Assembly (NCBI RefSeq): GCF_033439725.1 | Contig: NW_026944383.1 | Location: 2,852,001-2,916,000, forward strand | Direction of reading: 5' to 3' | DNA from: Neurospora tetraspora | Lineage: Eukaryota > Ascomycota > Sordariomycetes > Sordariales > Sordariaceae | DNA: 64,000 nucleotides | Shown here: piece after piece, positions 1-12,120 of the stretch | Layout of the letters: every line of letters begins with the position of its first letter | Position numbering within the stretch: position 1 is the first letter of the stretch | Program-made: the position numbers and the translations under genes | Notes under the pieces: generated by a model | The model's database searches: none | Told to the model about the DNA's origin: nothing | What the model saw: the letters and a program-made list of their open reading frames with translations, nothing else

Positions 1-50
1 ACCCCAACTATCCTCAACATTACTCAACCACCCCCTAGTTCCATCGCAAA

Positions 51-530
51 ATGTCAACAACAATCCCAACCTACCGCTACCAATACCGCCAACCCTCTTC
101 TTCTTCCCACCCCTCCAGCTTCAGTTTATCCCCTCCCAGAAACACCCTCCCCCACCACTACCTCGAATCCCCCACCAACATCTTCCTCTCTCCCTCCAAC
201 CCGCTATCAGAACTACCAGAGATAATCATAATCCGCCAAGTCGGCGGACCAGGCGATAACCACGTCCAATGGGTATCCAAATCGGACATCATTCCTTTTC
301 CGGATCCGGACGATGAAAGCAGCAATGGCGGCGGTAGAAGGAAGCAGCACATGAAAACCTATGTTTCTCAAGTCCACGGCATCGTGCACACAGCAAACTG
401 GGCCAACGACGTGGGGGACCGACTCTGGTTGAGGAGTGACCAACCCATAATTAAGGGGAGGAGGAGTGTGCCGGTGGTGAATTTGGATAAGGGTGTTAGT
501 GGGGAGGTTTGGTACGTTTTTGCCCCTGCC

Positions 531-561
<31 letters not shown>

Positions 562-1397
562 TCTTCCCTTTTCTCATTCCTCGTTTCCGTTTTTGGGGTA
601 TGTTGGTTCTGGTTATTATTTGGTTGGGAAAGTTGGAGAGAAAGAGAAAGAGAAATGGGACTGACAAACAAACAAGTAGCATCAACTCGGTAAACTGGTT
701 AGTCGATAAAAGAGAGATCAGCACCGGCGCAACCATCACCATCATCGGGGCTGAATACCGCCATGTACAGGGGCAACGACGCGGTGGCGGCGGTGGGCCG
801 TTTAGGATGTGCGTAACGCAGGAAGGGAATGGTGAGGGGATCATTGAGATAATCTCTCTGGAAGAGCTAGAGACTTGTTTCGAGGATGTCAAGCCACCAC
901 CATCAGTACATGACCACTCTCACTATCATGTCCCACCACCCACGGAGCTCCAAATACTAGGCGACAGCAACCACATCTCGAGGCAGTTACGAGGCGCTGC
1001 CACCATATTCGGGGAAACCAACAGCCGAATTATGGACGACGACGGCGATGACGATAACCTCAGCCAAGTCTCCTTCGCGAGCTCAACCAAGGGAAAAGTG
1101 GCGATAGATCTGGTAGCGCGGAGTCTATCGATCTTCAACTTCAACGCTGCCATGTTGGACTTGGCTGCGCTGTCTAATCAGAGCATGGGTGGCTTTATCA
1201 GGGACATTGATGAACAACCAGAGGCGTCGGATGATAGCGATGAAGAGGACGGGGACGAGGAAGAGGAGAGGGTATGGAGTGATTGTGAATCTCATTGCTC
1301 TAGAAGGCAGTCGGCGATGGATGACGAGGGTGAGGATGAGAGGAGTCGAGCAGAAGATAGTGCGAGTAGGAGTGGTGCTGATGTACGAAGCCTATGA
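51..1397 (+). CDS. Unknown protein with acidic C-terminus; one intron
   Basis: I do not recognise this protein. The frame is open for 448 codons, but a GTACGT donor at 512, a CTGAC branch-like site at 661 and an AG acceptor at 676 define a 165-nt intron. Its length is a multiple of three, so the frame stays open whether or not it is spliced; spliced length is about 393 aa. The removed part holds a 29-C run, T-rich sequence and a Lys/Arg-rich stretch, none of it protein-like, so splicing is the better model. The N-terminus is Ser/Pro-rich. A central segment (about residues 70-150) looks globular, and the last 70 residues are Asp/Glu-rich. The start sits in a good context (GCAAAATGTC) after a CT-rich leader. 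It converges on sad-1, with 160 bp between the two stop codons. Confidence 0.6.
532..560 (+). repeat. 29-nt C homopolymer inside the intron
   Basis: An uninterrupted run of 29 C lies inside the predicted 512-676 intron of the first gene. Its length may be uncertain in the assembly, because such runs are prone to slippage in vivo and to sequencing error. Confidence 0.9.
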
Positions 1398-1557
1398 AGC
1401 ACTACTGAAACCCTAAACTCAACGATAGACCTAGAATTGCTTCATCAAGCACGATAAAAGCGCTATCAAGCAATAAGCACTGAACACCAATGTGGTACCG
1501 ATGACATCAACGAGATTAAAGTGCCGCCATCTGTGCAAGCCGCAGTGAAAGCGGATC

Positions 1558-4500
1558 CTAATCCACCTCCAGATCAACCTCCTCAACCTCTTCATCGCTT
1601 TCCTCGTTATCTTCCTCCTTCTTCATCCCCCCATCTAAGCCCTTAATCAGCCCCTTGTTGACGGGACCAGCACCGCAGGTACCACCAACGTAACCGCCAC
1701 CACCACCACCACCACCACCACCACCTGTAGCCGGAGCAGCAACAGCAGGAGAAGGTGAAATAAACGGATCATCAATAGCAGAAGCCGTAACGGTACCAGT
1801 GAGCGGACTCTCGAACTGCGAAACCCCAACCACATTCGGGATCGCAATCGTGTCAAGAGGATGGATCGTGTCAAGAGGATGGATCGTGTCAAGAGGAAGA
1901 GTTGGAATCCTGTGGCCCATTCTCATCACCTGCTCGACCAAAATAGGAGGTTTTCCCTTGACAGGAACACCGCTTCCAGAGGCCGTGGCAGATCCAGCGC
2001 CAGCCGCCCTAGGGGGAGAAGCAGAGTGAATATCCAGTAGGAGATCCCTGTTCTCCAAAGTTGTTTCCTTAGCCATAGGCTGAGGCTCAAGCGAGGAAGA
2101 CGAAGCACTGAGGTGACTGGTGTGGTTGGAGTGACCACCGCGGATTACCGTCTCCCCATCCATGGGCGGAGGAGTATAGGTGGTGGCAACAGGACCGGAG
2201 AGACCGATGGCAAGCTCGGCCTTAGTGAGCGTAGGCGTCGGGCCTAGGAGATCAACTTCTGGAGACAGAGGAGTGACGACAGGACTAGCTGGAGGGGATT
2301 CGAAAGTGAGAAGGTCCTCCTCAGCGACCGGGCTAAGGTTGGGGGCGGACTTTGTCGAGTTAGACCCAGGAGTAGATTCCTCGCTGGAGCTGTTTCTGTC
2401 TCGGGCGTTATCCCTCTCATCACCATCCTCGTCGTCATGACTGAAAAGGTTCAAGATCTGGCCATAGTGAATGACGTTGCCATCGCTTGTGCGTGTATAA
2501 GAAAGGGGATCGCCATGCTCATCCATAAAGTCACTGCTACCACTTGCATTGTGCCTGCCTCTGCGCTTCTGGGAAACGAGCTGGACGTCGCTCAAAAGGT
2601 CCATATCCTCACTTCCATCGTCAAGTCTCCTTTGCAATATGGCGCCTGTCCTGGCAAGCTCACCGAGCTTGTCCCAAAATAGCCAGGGAAAGCTAACAAG
2701 TGGCATGGTCTTTGGTGTTATTTTTCTGGTTCCGAGACTGCCGTCAGGTCTAACGTGTGGCTGCTTGGCTTCAAAAAGTGCAATGCGGACTTCTTCATAA
2801 GTGACTCTGTACATGGCCGACACGAAGGAAAGGAGATCACCGCCAGCCTCTTTCTTGCACGCATCCTTGAAATGTTGTTTGAGGGCAGAAGACTCGCGAC
2901 CGACGTTGTCTTGGAGTTTGTAGTCTGAGCCCACGCGGGGCTTGGACATGACGAAGGCCGTCCAGACTTCGAACTCGGTCGCAATCTCGAGCTGGCACAT
3001 CACGCGGCGCATAGCGGTGTCGTACTGAGATTTGATGCGACGGGCTTTGGTCAGCGTCTCATCCCTAAGAGCGCGGCACTTTGTATGCTTGAGAATGCGG
3101 TTATCGAACGGCAGCTCGTAGTTCTCTTTCATGTCGAATGTTTCCCGTTTGACCATATCGTAGAGCTTTCCGAGAGCTGTTGCGGAGTGATAAGTGTTTC
3201 TGTTTTTCTCCATGAAATGAGGCCAGGTCTTGGGGTCCAGCCGTCTTGGAAACTCGGCAGCAACACCAGTCTTCACGTAGTCAACAGCCATGGAGTGAAG
3301 GGTAGCGAGCTCAAGACCTGTCAGATTCCATGGTCAGCGGTCACTCTTGCAAATACTCTATACAGGACACTTACATTTGGGACTCTTTACTCCCTCCATC
3401 TCCGCATCTGCTGTCGCCAGATGGGCATGAGCGATCAACGGCAAATTGTTGTACTTCATGTACAACACAAAGAAGGTAATCAAATTGTTGACGGTCGGTT
3501 CGGTCGCCAACTCCTTGCCCATAACAGGCTCATTGATCATCGGTGGATGGGAGCGTTCCTTCGGGATAAGCAGAGGGTCCCAAATAACAAAGAAGTCATC
3601 ACCATCAAGGTCTCCGCCAGAGCACATGCTGGGCACGTCTCTGTCCCCAGTCAAGGGGAACACCACCACGTCCCTAAGATGCCGCAAAGCAGGAACATCA
3701 ACTGCCTCCACGACTCGGATATCACCAGGGTGGAGGGATGGATTTCTTCCAACGACGCAGGTTCCAGTAATGACTTTGTAGCCACCATTGATATCATCGG
3801 GAATCTGTAGGAAGATTTGTGGAAGCTTCTCGTTGGGCACGTCTTTCCAGTCTTCGATGACCTTCATATGCCCTTTCAGGGTGCCAGTCTCATCAACACA
3901 GCCGAGCACGAACGCACTCTTTTCGACATTGAGTCGCGCTTTCTCCTTCAACGTCTTGATCGACCATGATCGCCACAGCTGAAGTAGAGTGCGAACAAAA
4001 GGCTCCTGGGACTCCATGAAACCGTACGCAAGCATTTCTGCAATGATGGGCGTCATATGGTTTTCGTCAATGAACGTCCTTAGAATTGATGTCGCCTTTT
4101 GTTTGTCCTCCATCGCCGCGTTGAAGTCAGAAAGTTGCCGTTCCATCATGTCTGCGAAGACTTGATCGGGAACACCAAGAGCCGAGAGAACTGCAATGAT
4201 CTGTCGGTTCAGGGTGGCAGTTGAGAACTGCGAACATCTGATGACCTCAAGGCCATTGAATTCGGCCACAAACTTCTCTTGCGACTTCCGAATATGAACC
4301 TCCATACCCTTCACATCGGGCCAGGTTACCAAGACTCCCTTGCAACCTCCCATGCGGAACTGGTAGGCGGACGGCGGCGGATCAATGCTCCAGTCATGCG
4401 CTACGATTTTCGCAAGCAGGGGGGAGATCTTGCCTACTCCATCTGTGAAGCAAAACCCGTCCTTTTCTACGTCAGGAATGGTGACGATCCTCGGTGCCGG

Positions 4501-6528
4501 AATGCCAGGCACCAAACGTGTAGTCGAGAAGCACTGCCCAAGTCTGGCCGCATACTTGGCAATGACTTTGATGTGACTAAAGCGGCCCATCCAGGCTCGC
4601 ATCATGTCGCATGTCAAGTCGCTCTGCTCACAGAACATGAAGGCTCCGGCTTCTCGAATCTGAGAGTTGCCAAAGGCAAGGAACTTCCAATGCCATGGGC
4701 CCATGGCAACCCCTTCCTCCAACACCCTGTACGCACGCAAGAACAGGGGAAGCTCCGCTTCGCCGCTCCTGATACGGCCCTCAAGAACCTCATCGGTGAA
4801 TTGGATGCGGATAAAGTAGTCCTGTGCATATTTCCACTGACGGATGACGCGGTTCGTGGGCTCGACGCAGGGCGTACTGAAGTAGATACGAGTAGGAGTG
4901 ATAGTAACCCTACGAACCCAAGCGCAATGGTTGGGTATCATGAAACTGGTTGGAAAATAAGTCAAAGCTGCATTGTCCTTGAAGAGTTCCATCGGGTCGA
5001 AGATACGCTTTCCAGCATACTGGTCGGCAGCATATTCGAGGATAAGGCGAGCACGGTCTTTGCCGAAGCTGTTGCCATTATCACAGAACTCCATCAACTT
5101 CTCAAGGAATGGTCGGTCAATGTTGTGTTCGTTGATAATCCCTTGAGATATGCAGACTTCAAGCTGGTACCGAACGTCAAACGGTAGGGAGATACGGGGC
5201 GGTGCGGCCAAAAGAGAAAAGTCGTTGTTCCATAACTGTGATGGGACATGTTGGATAGAATGACCGTATCGATCATCAAGAAGGTCCCATACCTTTGGCT
5301 TTTTGTTGGGAAGCGGCTCGGGAAAGACAGTCAACTTAGTCCTGAGATTCCAATCGAGCAAATGCTGTTGAACTTGGTCCCAGACTCGTGTTGATTGTTG
5401 ATCCAGCTCAATCCAGTAAGTAAGCCACCGCCCCAGGTCGATGTACTGGTGGTTCTCGGCGAGTGATACTGGATTTCTGCTAACATCCAGTCCAGGGCTG
5501 ATATCAACCACTCTCTCCCACAGGTCGTTCTCACTCCAAGTCAGCCGATCCTCGCCAAAAGTCTTCGACACATCCTTCTTCCTGTACGCAACGGGCGGAT
5601 CTCGGAGAGTCATGACCAAAGCTTGACGATGCTCCTCACCAACCATGGTTCTGCATAGCTCCTTGATGACTCCAAACTTGATGTGGAGCTTGTAGTGTTC
5701 ATTCTGTCTGCGAAACCCACTAGATTCGCGTTGATAATGGAGGGAGAATTTGATCACCAGTCGCATGCGCTTGAAGTCAAACTCAAGTCTCAACAATGAG
5801 TCCGACGAAAGGGTTTGAACTGATTGTTTCCTCATGAATACTGCAGGCTGGACTAAGACGCCGAAGGACAATGTTGAAGAAAAGACGTATAGGGTTTGCG
5901 GGCAAGTGTTGCCGAGTTGAGTCTTGATGGTGCGTTCCTTGCGATCTTCGCGCTTTGGATCTACTGTCTCGAGAGGCAGCCAGTGATCAACAAGTTCAAT
6001 TCTGAGTTTGCAGACGCCTCGACAGAGGAAGTCCGTAGAGAGCGGAGGTGGTTCAAAACGAACCAGAGCCCTCCGGCCACGATCAGAAATGTCTGGACGG
6101 TCCTCATCAAGTTCAATGTAACTGATGTGACCATACTCAGAGAAGAGATCGTGGAGGACCTGAAGTTTAGCTCCAGGAGGCACATCTTTGACGCGAATGG
6201 CAGCGGTCCTGGCACACTTCCACTCCCTGGAAATGAAGACTGGTTGTGAGGGAGGGGCGAAGGATGCATATGGGGCTGGTTTTCCCCGTGAGTACTGCCG
6301 AACAGCGCGAGGGGGAGGCCGGGGAGAGCTGGAGGAGGGTCGCGAGGGTGGTCGCGAGGGTGGTCGCGAGGGTGGTCGAGATGTTGATGTGTTACCTCTG
6401 TGTCGCTGCTGGCTGGATCTGCGGCGGCTAGCATGTCTCGGACGAGCGTCTTGATCTCTGGGGCTCCTGTCCGGCGACACGAGAATTGCATGCTGCGCCT
6501 GCTCTACCCAGTTGGGTATTCCGGACAT
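1558..6528 (-). CDS. sad-1: RNA-dependent RNA polymerase SAD-1 (meiotic silencing by unpaired DNA)
   Basis: Eukaryotic cellular RdRP. In the known SAD-1 pathway it copies transcripts of unpaired DNA into double-stranded RNA at the perinuclear rim, feeding Dicer and Argonaute. Exon 1 is 6528-3375 and exon 2 is 3317-1558. The 57-nt intron (3318-3374; GTAAGT donor, CTGACAG acceptor) restores the family motif ELATLHSMAVDYVKTG across the junction; total 1,637 aa. Features in order: Arg/Ser-rich N-terminus with an RPPS repeat (about 50-62), RRM-like segment (about 108-165), family motif DGVGKIS (about 690-700), and catalytic loop DLDGDD at 973-978 with the three metal-binding Asp present. The last 300 residues are low complexity: Ser/Thr/Pro-rich, HPLDTI repeats, a Gly run and an acidic tail. 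The start ATG has a CAAG context. The paralogues QDE-1 and RRP-3 are the alternatives. I prefer SAD-1 because of the neighbouring genes and the RRM-like front. Confidence 0.85.
1692..1900 (-). repeat. Coding tandem repeats in the sad-1 tail
   Basis: Two in-frame repeats lie in the 3' end of sad-1. At 1692-1725 a trinucleotide (ACC on the plus strand) run encodes consecutive Gly. At 1847-1900 an 18-bp unit is present three times and encodes HPLDTI-type hexapeptides. Both sit in a low-complexity tail, outside the polymerase core. Confidence 0.85.
6338..6380 (-). repeat. 12-bp tandem repeat encoding Arg-Pro-Pro-Ser in the SAD-1 N-terminus
   Basis: The 12-bp unit GGTCGCGAGGGT (plus-strand reading) is repeated three times perfectly plus a partial copy. 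It gives an RPPS tetrapeptide repeat ahead of the RRM-like segment. Confidence 0.85.
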
Positions 6529-8009
6529 CTTGGATATCTGTTGTCGCTACAGTTAGCTTTCAGGTATTCGTCAGGATGGGCTCAGACTCGTCTGGTCAGA
6601 GGGAAAATGGGGCAGTAGTTACGAGATAAGTGCTTGATGAGGTGCAGGTCACGGTTGAGGGATTGTGCAAGCAGGTACTGACCAGTTCTCTTCTGGGACT
6701 CCTTGATTGTGTTTGATGCTGCTTGGCCTTCTAGATATGGAGGGCGTTGAAGATTGTGAATGGGAGAAGAATTGAAGCCAATGGACCAGAAGAGAACTCG
6801 TTCAATACTCATATGTCAAAAAATCTACCCCTCTGCGAGGTTGGCGAGAACACGATATGGTATGGTGGGTAACTGCCTGTTGTGCCCGAACTCGGGAAAT
6901 TCTTGGGATGGAAGGAAGATTTGGCGAAGTCCCGCTGGCTACTAGTGCCTCGAACGGAGGACACCTGTGGCATGGAAGGAACAACCGATAATCAGATGAT
7001 AATCCGCAAAACCAAATGCTCGGCTTCCGTCAGGTCAGTCTCAACAAGTTTCTGATACTTGTTGGGAAGAACATCGAAAGCGCAGCCAAGGGCGGAGGTG
7101 GTACCCCCAGGAAGGGACGAAGGGACAATAGATGACGCAGGCCGCGAACCGGGATTGAACAGATTGAACGTTCTCACTTACAGCTGACGCCACTTGATCT
7201 GCTCCTGTATCCAACTGCTCTTCCAACATGTATAACAAATATGAGACTGGTGATATTTGGTATCGGGAAACAGGTGATTGATAGATGCTCCGGGGAGATG
7301 ATGGCGCCGGGAGTACCAGTGGTAGACAATCGGTTTGTCAACTCCAAGCTCCTGTGTTAAGGTAAGAGCAAAGGGAATGTTCCTACCTCTAGTCAGCCAT
7401 GCGTCTTGAGCAGTTGCGAAACTCCACTTCGTGCCTTCTCCCCGCCGTCGTTCCTTCCTCGAATTTAATATGCGATAAGAAGGGCGTCGTCACCGCTGCC
7501 TGGAGGTGCCATCACTCCCGTCACATCCCACTGCACTTACAGTTTCATCGCAACTTCCTCATTTGGTTGAAAGGAATTCTCTCTTTTGATCGCTGGCGCC
7601 TGACATCAGATCAAAAGTACACGATCCGCGAATCCCCTCCATATCACCTCATCAAAAACGAGAAGGGAATGCTGGTTATGCTTTTCTTGATATCATGTGC
7701 CCCAGCCGTAAGTGCATTCAATGCCCTTGGGCTTCTGAAACCCAAAATCAACGTAAAAACAAGGCAAAGACGCCACAGCACCCAGTCCAAGGGATTTTCG
7801 CTCTCAGAAGATGCACTCACTTCCTTCAATCCTTTAGCCATAACCCTCTCGTCCCCTGGCCATGCTCCTTTCATGGTCACTCCATCGTCGACACTCACTC
7901 ATATTAATTCGATCAATAACGAGGAACGCCTAAATCCCGTAGGGGATACCAATACTCTCCCTTACAGAAAATTATATAGACCCCATCTCGCATCTCCTTT
8001 CCCATCCAG
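6529..8009. other. Intergenic: sad-1 upstream region and dld 3' region
   Basis: I see no convincing gene in this interval. Open frames are short and lack family signatures. The longest plus-strand frame here (7399-8136) runs antisense through the last exon of the D-lactate dehydrogenase gene. A GTAAGT on the minus strand near 7180 could mark an untranslated first exon of sad-1, but nothing confirms it. Confidence 0.5.
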
Positions 8010-10108
8010 TTACCCTCGACGATCGAAGATTTTGCCTGGGTTCATAATCCACTTCGGATCTAGAGCCAACTTGATCGATTTCTGTACACTCAGTCAGCAT
8101 GCCACCCAGCACCTTACCCAAACCCCACCGGACTGACAGGACTTACCATAACACCCAGCGTATCCGGCCCAACCTCCCACAACAACGACTCCTTCTTGCC
8201 CCAGCCAATCGAGTGCTCACCCGTGCATGTCCCCTCCATCTCCAACGCCCTCTTGACCATATTCTTCACGCACACTTCCACTTTATCCCGCTCCTCCTTC
8301 TTCTGCCGGTTGTAAATAATACTCTCATGGAAGTTGCCGTCGCCAATATGGCCCAGGATACTAGCGAAGAGGCCCAAGTCGTCCATCTCCTTTTTGCTAA
8401 CTTCGATAATGTCCGCTAGCCGACTGAAGGGGACCGCGACATCGGTGCTCCCTGTAACGACCAGTGGTGTTAGTATTGCTGTCTTTGTGTGAACAAACAC
8501 TGATGATGTTTGTTCCTCTCATTGCCAAGGCATCATCGAACAAGCAAAAGAAAAGAAAACTTACAAACTTCCTCCCCCTCCTTCCTCAAAGCAAGCATAC
8601 TCCACAGACTCTCCTTCCTCGCCGACCACAACAACTTCTGCTCTCTCGCATCCTTGGCAAACTCAAAGTTGCTCCCCTTATTTGTCTTGGTGATTCTCTG
8701 CACCAAATCAATGTTCTCCTGCACGCCCGCTTTCGTCCCCGCAAACTTGAAGAACAGTGTCGGCATCTCCTTCCACACCCGCGGCGCAGTGGCTCCGCCT
8801 ATGTTGACTACCTTCATCTGCACCTCGTCCATGATCTCCATGGCGGCGACGGGAATGCCCCGTTGCATGACTTCCGCGGCTGCTGACGCTGCGTCGCGGA
8901 TCGTGGGGAAGGTGACGACTGCAACGGAGAGCTCCTCGGGGACGACGGCTAGCTTGAGAGTCGCTTCTGTTACGAGACCAAGAGTCCCTTCCGAGCCCAC
9001 AAAGAGACTGTTGAGGTTGTAGCCGGCTGAGGACTTGCGCGGACGCCGGCGGGTCTTGATGACGGAGCCATCGGCGAGGACCACAGTCAGGTTAATGACC
9101 CAGTCTTTCATGGTGCCGTACTTGACGGCATTCGTACCGGAGCAGTTGGTGCCGATCATACCACCAATCTTGGCACTCGGGCCTGTGATATTTGTTAGTG
9201 TCCTGAACACTCGCGAGTCTTCATGCTTTTGCGGGCACAATACATACCTGGATCAATGGGAAAGAAGAGACCACTCTCCATCTTAGCCAGCTGCTCATTC
9301 AGATCCTGCCACCCAATGCTAGGCTGAACGACAATGTCCATATCGGCTTTGTTGAACTGCACGATCTTGTCCATAAAGGCAAAATCGACACTGATTCCCC
9401 CGTAAGGCGCAGAAAAGTTTCCTTCCAGACTGGACCCTCCAGAATACGGAATGATTGGTACGCGGTACTTGTGACATATCCGTGCGACTGTCGACACTTG
9501 CTCCGTTGACCGGGGGTAGGCTACCGCAACTGGCAATCCCTCCGGGTTGGTCGATGACCACTCCGAATATCCATGAGCGTGGAGGTCATCCGGGTCAGTT
9601 GAGATGATGTCCTCGCCCTCAATCTCTCTTCTGATCTCAGCGATAGCCTGGTATTACCAATTTTCGCGTTAGTCCAAGCTTTACCCTCGTGACTTGTGAG
9701 TGGAGTGGGATGACAGTGACTTGATTGTGACCAGTCCTGACAATGATCACACTAACGTACCTGCTCCATTTCGTGTAGACTTGCATAGTCCGGCGCAGGA
9801 TAGATACTATCCATCAACATAGCTCCGGGAAACCCGTTATGCCGAAACTCTGACAGACTCCAGCCAAGGAGACCGGCGGTAGTGGCGATGGCAAAGGCTC
9901 CTGATACAGGAGGCCATGTCGAAGCCCATCGTGTCTGGCGTGCTTTACCATTGCTGCTACCACTGCTCTCTCCAGAGATGTTGCTTCGGACGGCCGAAGT
10001 GGTGAATCGCTGACGGCAGGCAATGCTCCAAGTGCCCCCACTGGCACCGGGGCCGGCAACAGCCCGGCGGATGGGCCTCGCCGCTCTCATGAGGTTGGTT
10101 GTCGACAT
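8010..10108 (-). CDS. dld1: D-lactate dehydrogenase (cytochrome), mitochondrial
   Basis: FAD enzyme of the FAD-binding type 4/FAD-oxidase C family. It oxidises D-lactate to pyruvate and passes electrons to cytochrome c from the mitochondrial inner membrane. Five exons join cleanly: 10108-9761, 9647-9248, 9182-8565, 8451-8147 and 8081-8010. All four introns (113, 65, 113 and 65 nt) have GT donors and CAG acceptors, and the product is 580 aa, normal for the family. It has a basic, Arg-rich presequence, a hydrophobic segment at about 67-85, the FAD-binding SGGSSLEGN at 185-193, and the C-terminal signatures HIGDGNFH (490-497) and GEHSIGWGK (533-541). The protein ends in the typical NPGKIFDRRG. 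The related glycolate oxidase GlcD family is the alternative, but the presequence and membrane segment favour DLD1. Confidence 0.93.
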
Positions 10109-12057
10109 GCCGGTCAGCGTTGATGATCGGATCGGACACGCTTGGTGGAATAAAAACTGATAGTGTGTACCGTCGTAAGTGAGGCTGATGTGTGGAGCAA
10201 GTCTTCAACTTCACAGTTGATGCCCGGTTATATATGTACCGAATACTCTCGTTTTCTCGGGAGGGACGAAATATTCAACGCCGGTCGGCCCGATGAACTC
10301 GTCTTGTGATGTTTTGTGAGCCTGATGACTGAATACGACACAAACAACTTTGCTTTCTCGACGGACCTGATATTTCGCTTACCTTATAGAGAGTTAGGTC
10401 GGAAGAGTGACGGTTTGACTACGCCGTACTCATCAACTCGTGGCTTGGCTCTCACGCACACTTGCACCCAAGGAGCGTACCCATTCCGAAGACTAGGCCC
10501 GGATTGACACAGGCTTTGGAAAAGCGTACCCGAAGTCACACACTCAGCTCACCGAACCACGCACCGTGCCTTTTTTGTAACAAACAAATGACGATCAGTC
10601 CGTCTGGGGTAAGGTTAGGTGTCTTAGTCTTTTGACGGTTTGAATCAGCTCTGATGAGGCCTAAACCTAAAGGGTTTTGGTGGGCTATGACCAAGTTGCG
10701 TGTGGATGACTTGATGACCAAGTAGTGATGAGTTTGTATAAAATGATTAAACTCTTCAGAAAACGGTATGCATGGAAGGCATACCCAAAAGATGCTGTTA
10801 AGCTTCAAGAGCGAATAAGAGCCGCTTCCATATTTGGGATGGATGCAGTAGAGAGATGTCGGGATGGAGTAGCTGACAGGCCCAATGAAAAGAAGAATAA
10901 TTTCGAGTTGGCTGGGTCGAGCATGGTAAACTGCCATCCGCACTACGGAAAAGGGCCCCAATGTACAGCCAGGTCTGTCAGGATTCTCCAAGGCCGGGGA
11001 GGGGGGGGCGACAGGGACAGTACCCGTTGTCACCGGGTGGATCTGACAATTTGCAAAGCAGGGGCAGCACAACAGGATCTGAACGGTGGCGGCACAAGGC
11101 AGGGCAGAGAGCTACCTGAGCGGGTGTAAGCGTACTTGGTGTTTTTCGTGACCAGCTCGGTTTGGAGGAATCAAGGGTATTGAGGGGGTTGTGTGATGTA
11201 GCGCATCGTGGAACTTGCGCCGAGGACAAAGAAAAGGGTGGCCGTAAACGAACAAGAGAAAAGGGCATAAGAATTGTCTGATAACTTCCATACTAGGAGT
11301 GTCCGGAAGGGGCTAGCCTAAGAGATGACCCAGTGCATTTCTAATCGGCCACCGAGTTGTCATCTTACAAAAGCCGAGAGGATTTGGAAGAGGAGTGGAA
11401 AGACAGACAGGTCATCCTTGACGCCACAGAAAATCGAGGATCTAGATCTTTGGTACCTCTAGATATGCCTGGTACAAATCTCATCCGGTTGGTAGGGCAG
11501 CCTCGGGTTACCTCATTGCCTGGCACTTGCGCAAAGCGTCCTGTCGTAGGAGACTGGGCAACTGGGTATCAAAAGATGGATGGGGGTATTCGTGGGGAAA
11601 GGGAAGAAAGACAAATGAGAGAGACAAAGAAGAGTTAGTCCCACATCCTCCCACGCGTAGCTCACATGGCATTGGCGGGGGTAGAGACCGAAGGTCGGCA
11701 TTGCAGTAGCGTCTGGTGGTGTGCTCAGGCTAGTTGGCGAGCTAGAGGTCACGCCGCGCTTCAGGTACCTGAATTGGTGTCATCAAGTGGAAACTAAAGA
11801 TGGACTTGGCTCTTGGTGGTGGGGGAGAAGAAGAACGACATCTCGCGGCCGAGTTGCTCGGGATCATGATATGTAGCATCTCTGGAACCCCCCAAAAAGG
11901 GTCGCTTGTCGTCGGCTACCTTTTCCCGCTTCGTACAAGCGGTGCCAATCGAGTTCACATAACCCGACCCCATTACCAAAGCTTCCTAACCCAAGTGGAT
12001 ACGCCAAGACCGACCCCACACTGTGAAAAATCTCTCATCCAACCCTCGCCCCCTTAA
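10109..12057. other. Intergenic: dld upstream region to the edge of the AT-rich island
   Basis: Normal base composition, with no supported gene. Frames up to 178 codons exist on both strands but have frequent rare codons and no recognisable domain. Base composition changes abruptly at about 12,058, where the AT-rich island begins. Confidence 0.5.
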
Positions 12058-12070
12058 TATTTTCTTTCCC

Positions 12071-12120
12071 CATAGAGAAATAATCAATCGCTCGTTCGAA
12101 GTTCCCTATAGAGAAATAAT
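12071..12120. repeat. First two copies of a recurring palindrome (TTTCTCTATAGAGAAA type)
   Basis: Two copies (12071-12085 and 12104-12120) mark the left edge of the AT-rich island. Each carries TATAGAGAAATAAT or a close variant. The full form TTTCTCTATAGAGAAA is a perfect 16-bp palindrome, usually followed by TAA or TAAT. Further copies or decayed copies are near 16334, 16431, 16483, 17073, 18595, 18660, 21742, 23361, 24211, 24414, 25618, 31719 and 31761. Confidence 0.7.

Noticed and set aside
7120-7160. GGTTCGCGG-like T-arm on the minus strand, possible tRNA
   Set aside because: No acceptor, D-arm or anticodon arm can be folded around it.
7399-8136. 245-codon plus-strand frame
   Set aside because: Its end is antisense to the last exon of the D-lactate dehydrogenase gene and the rest shows no domain.
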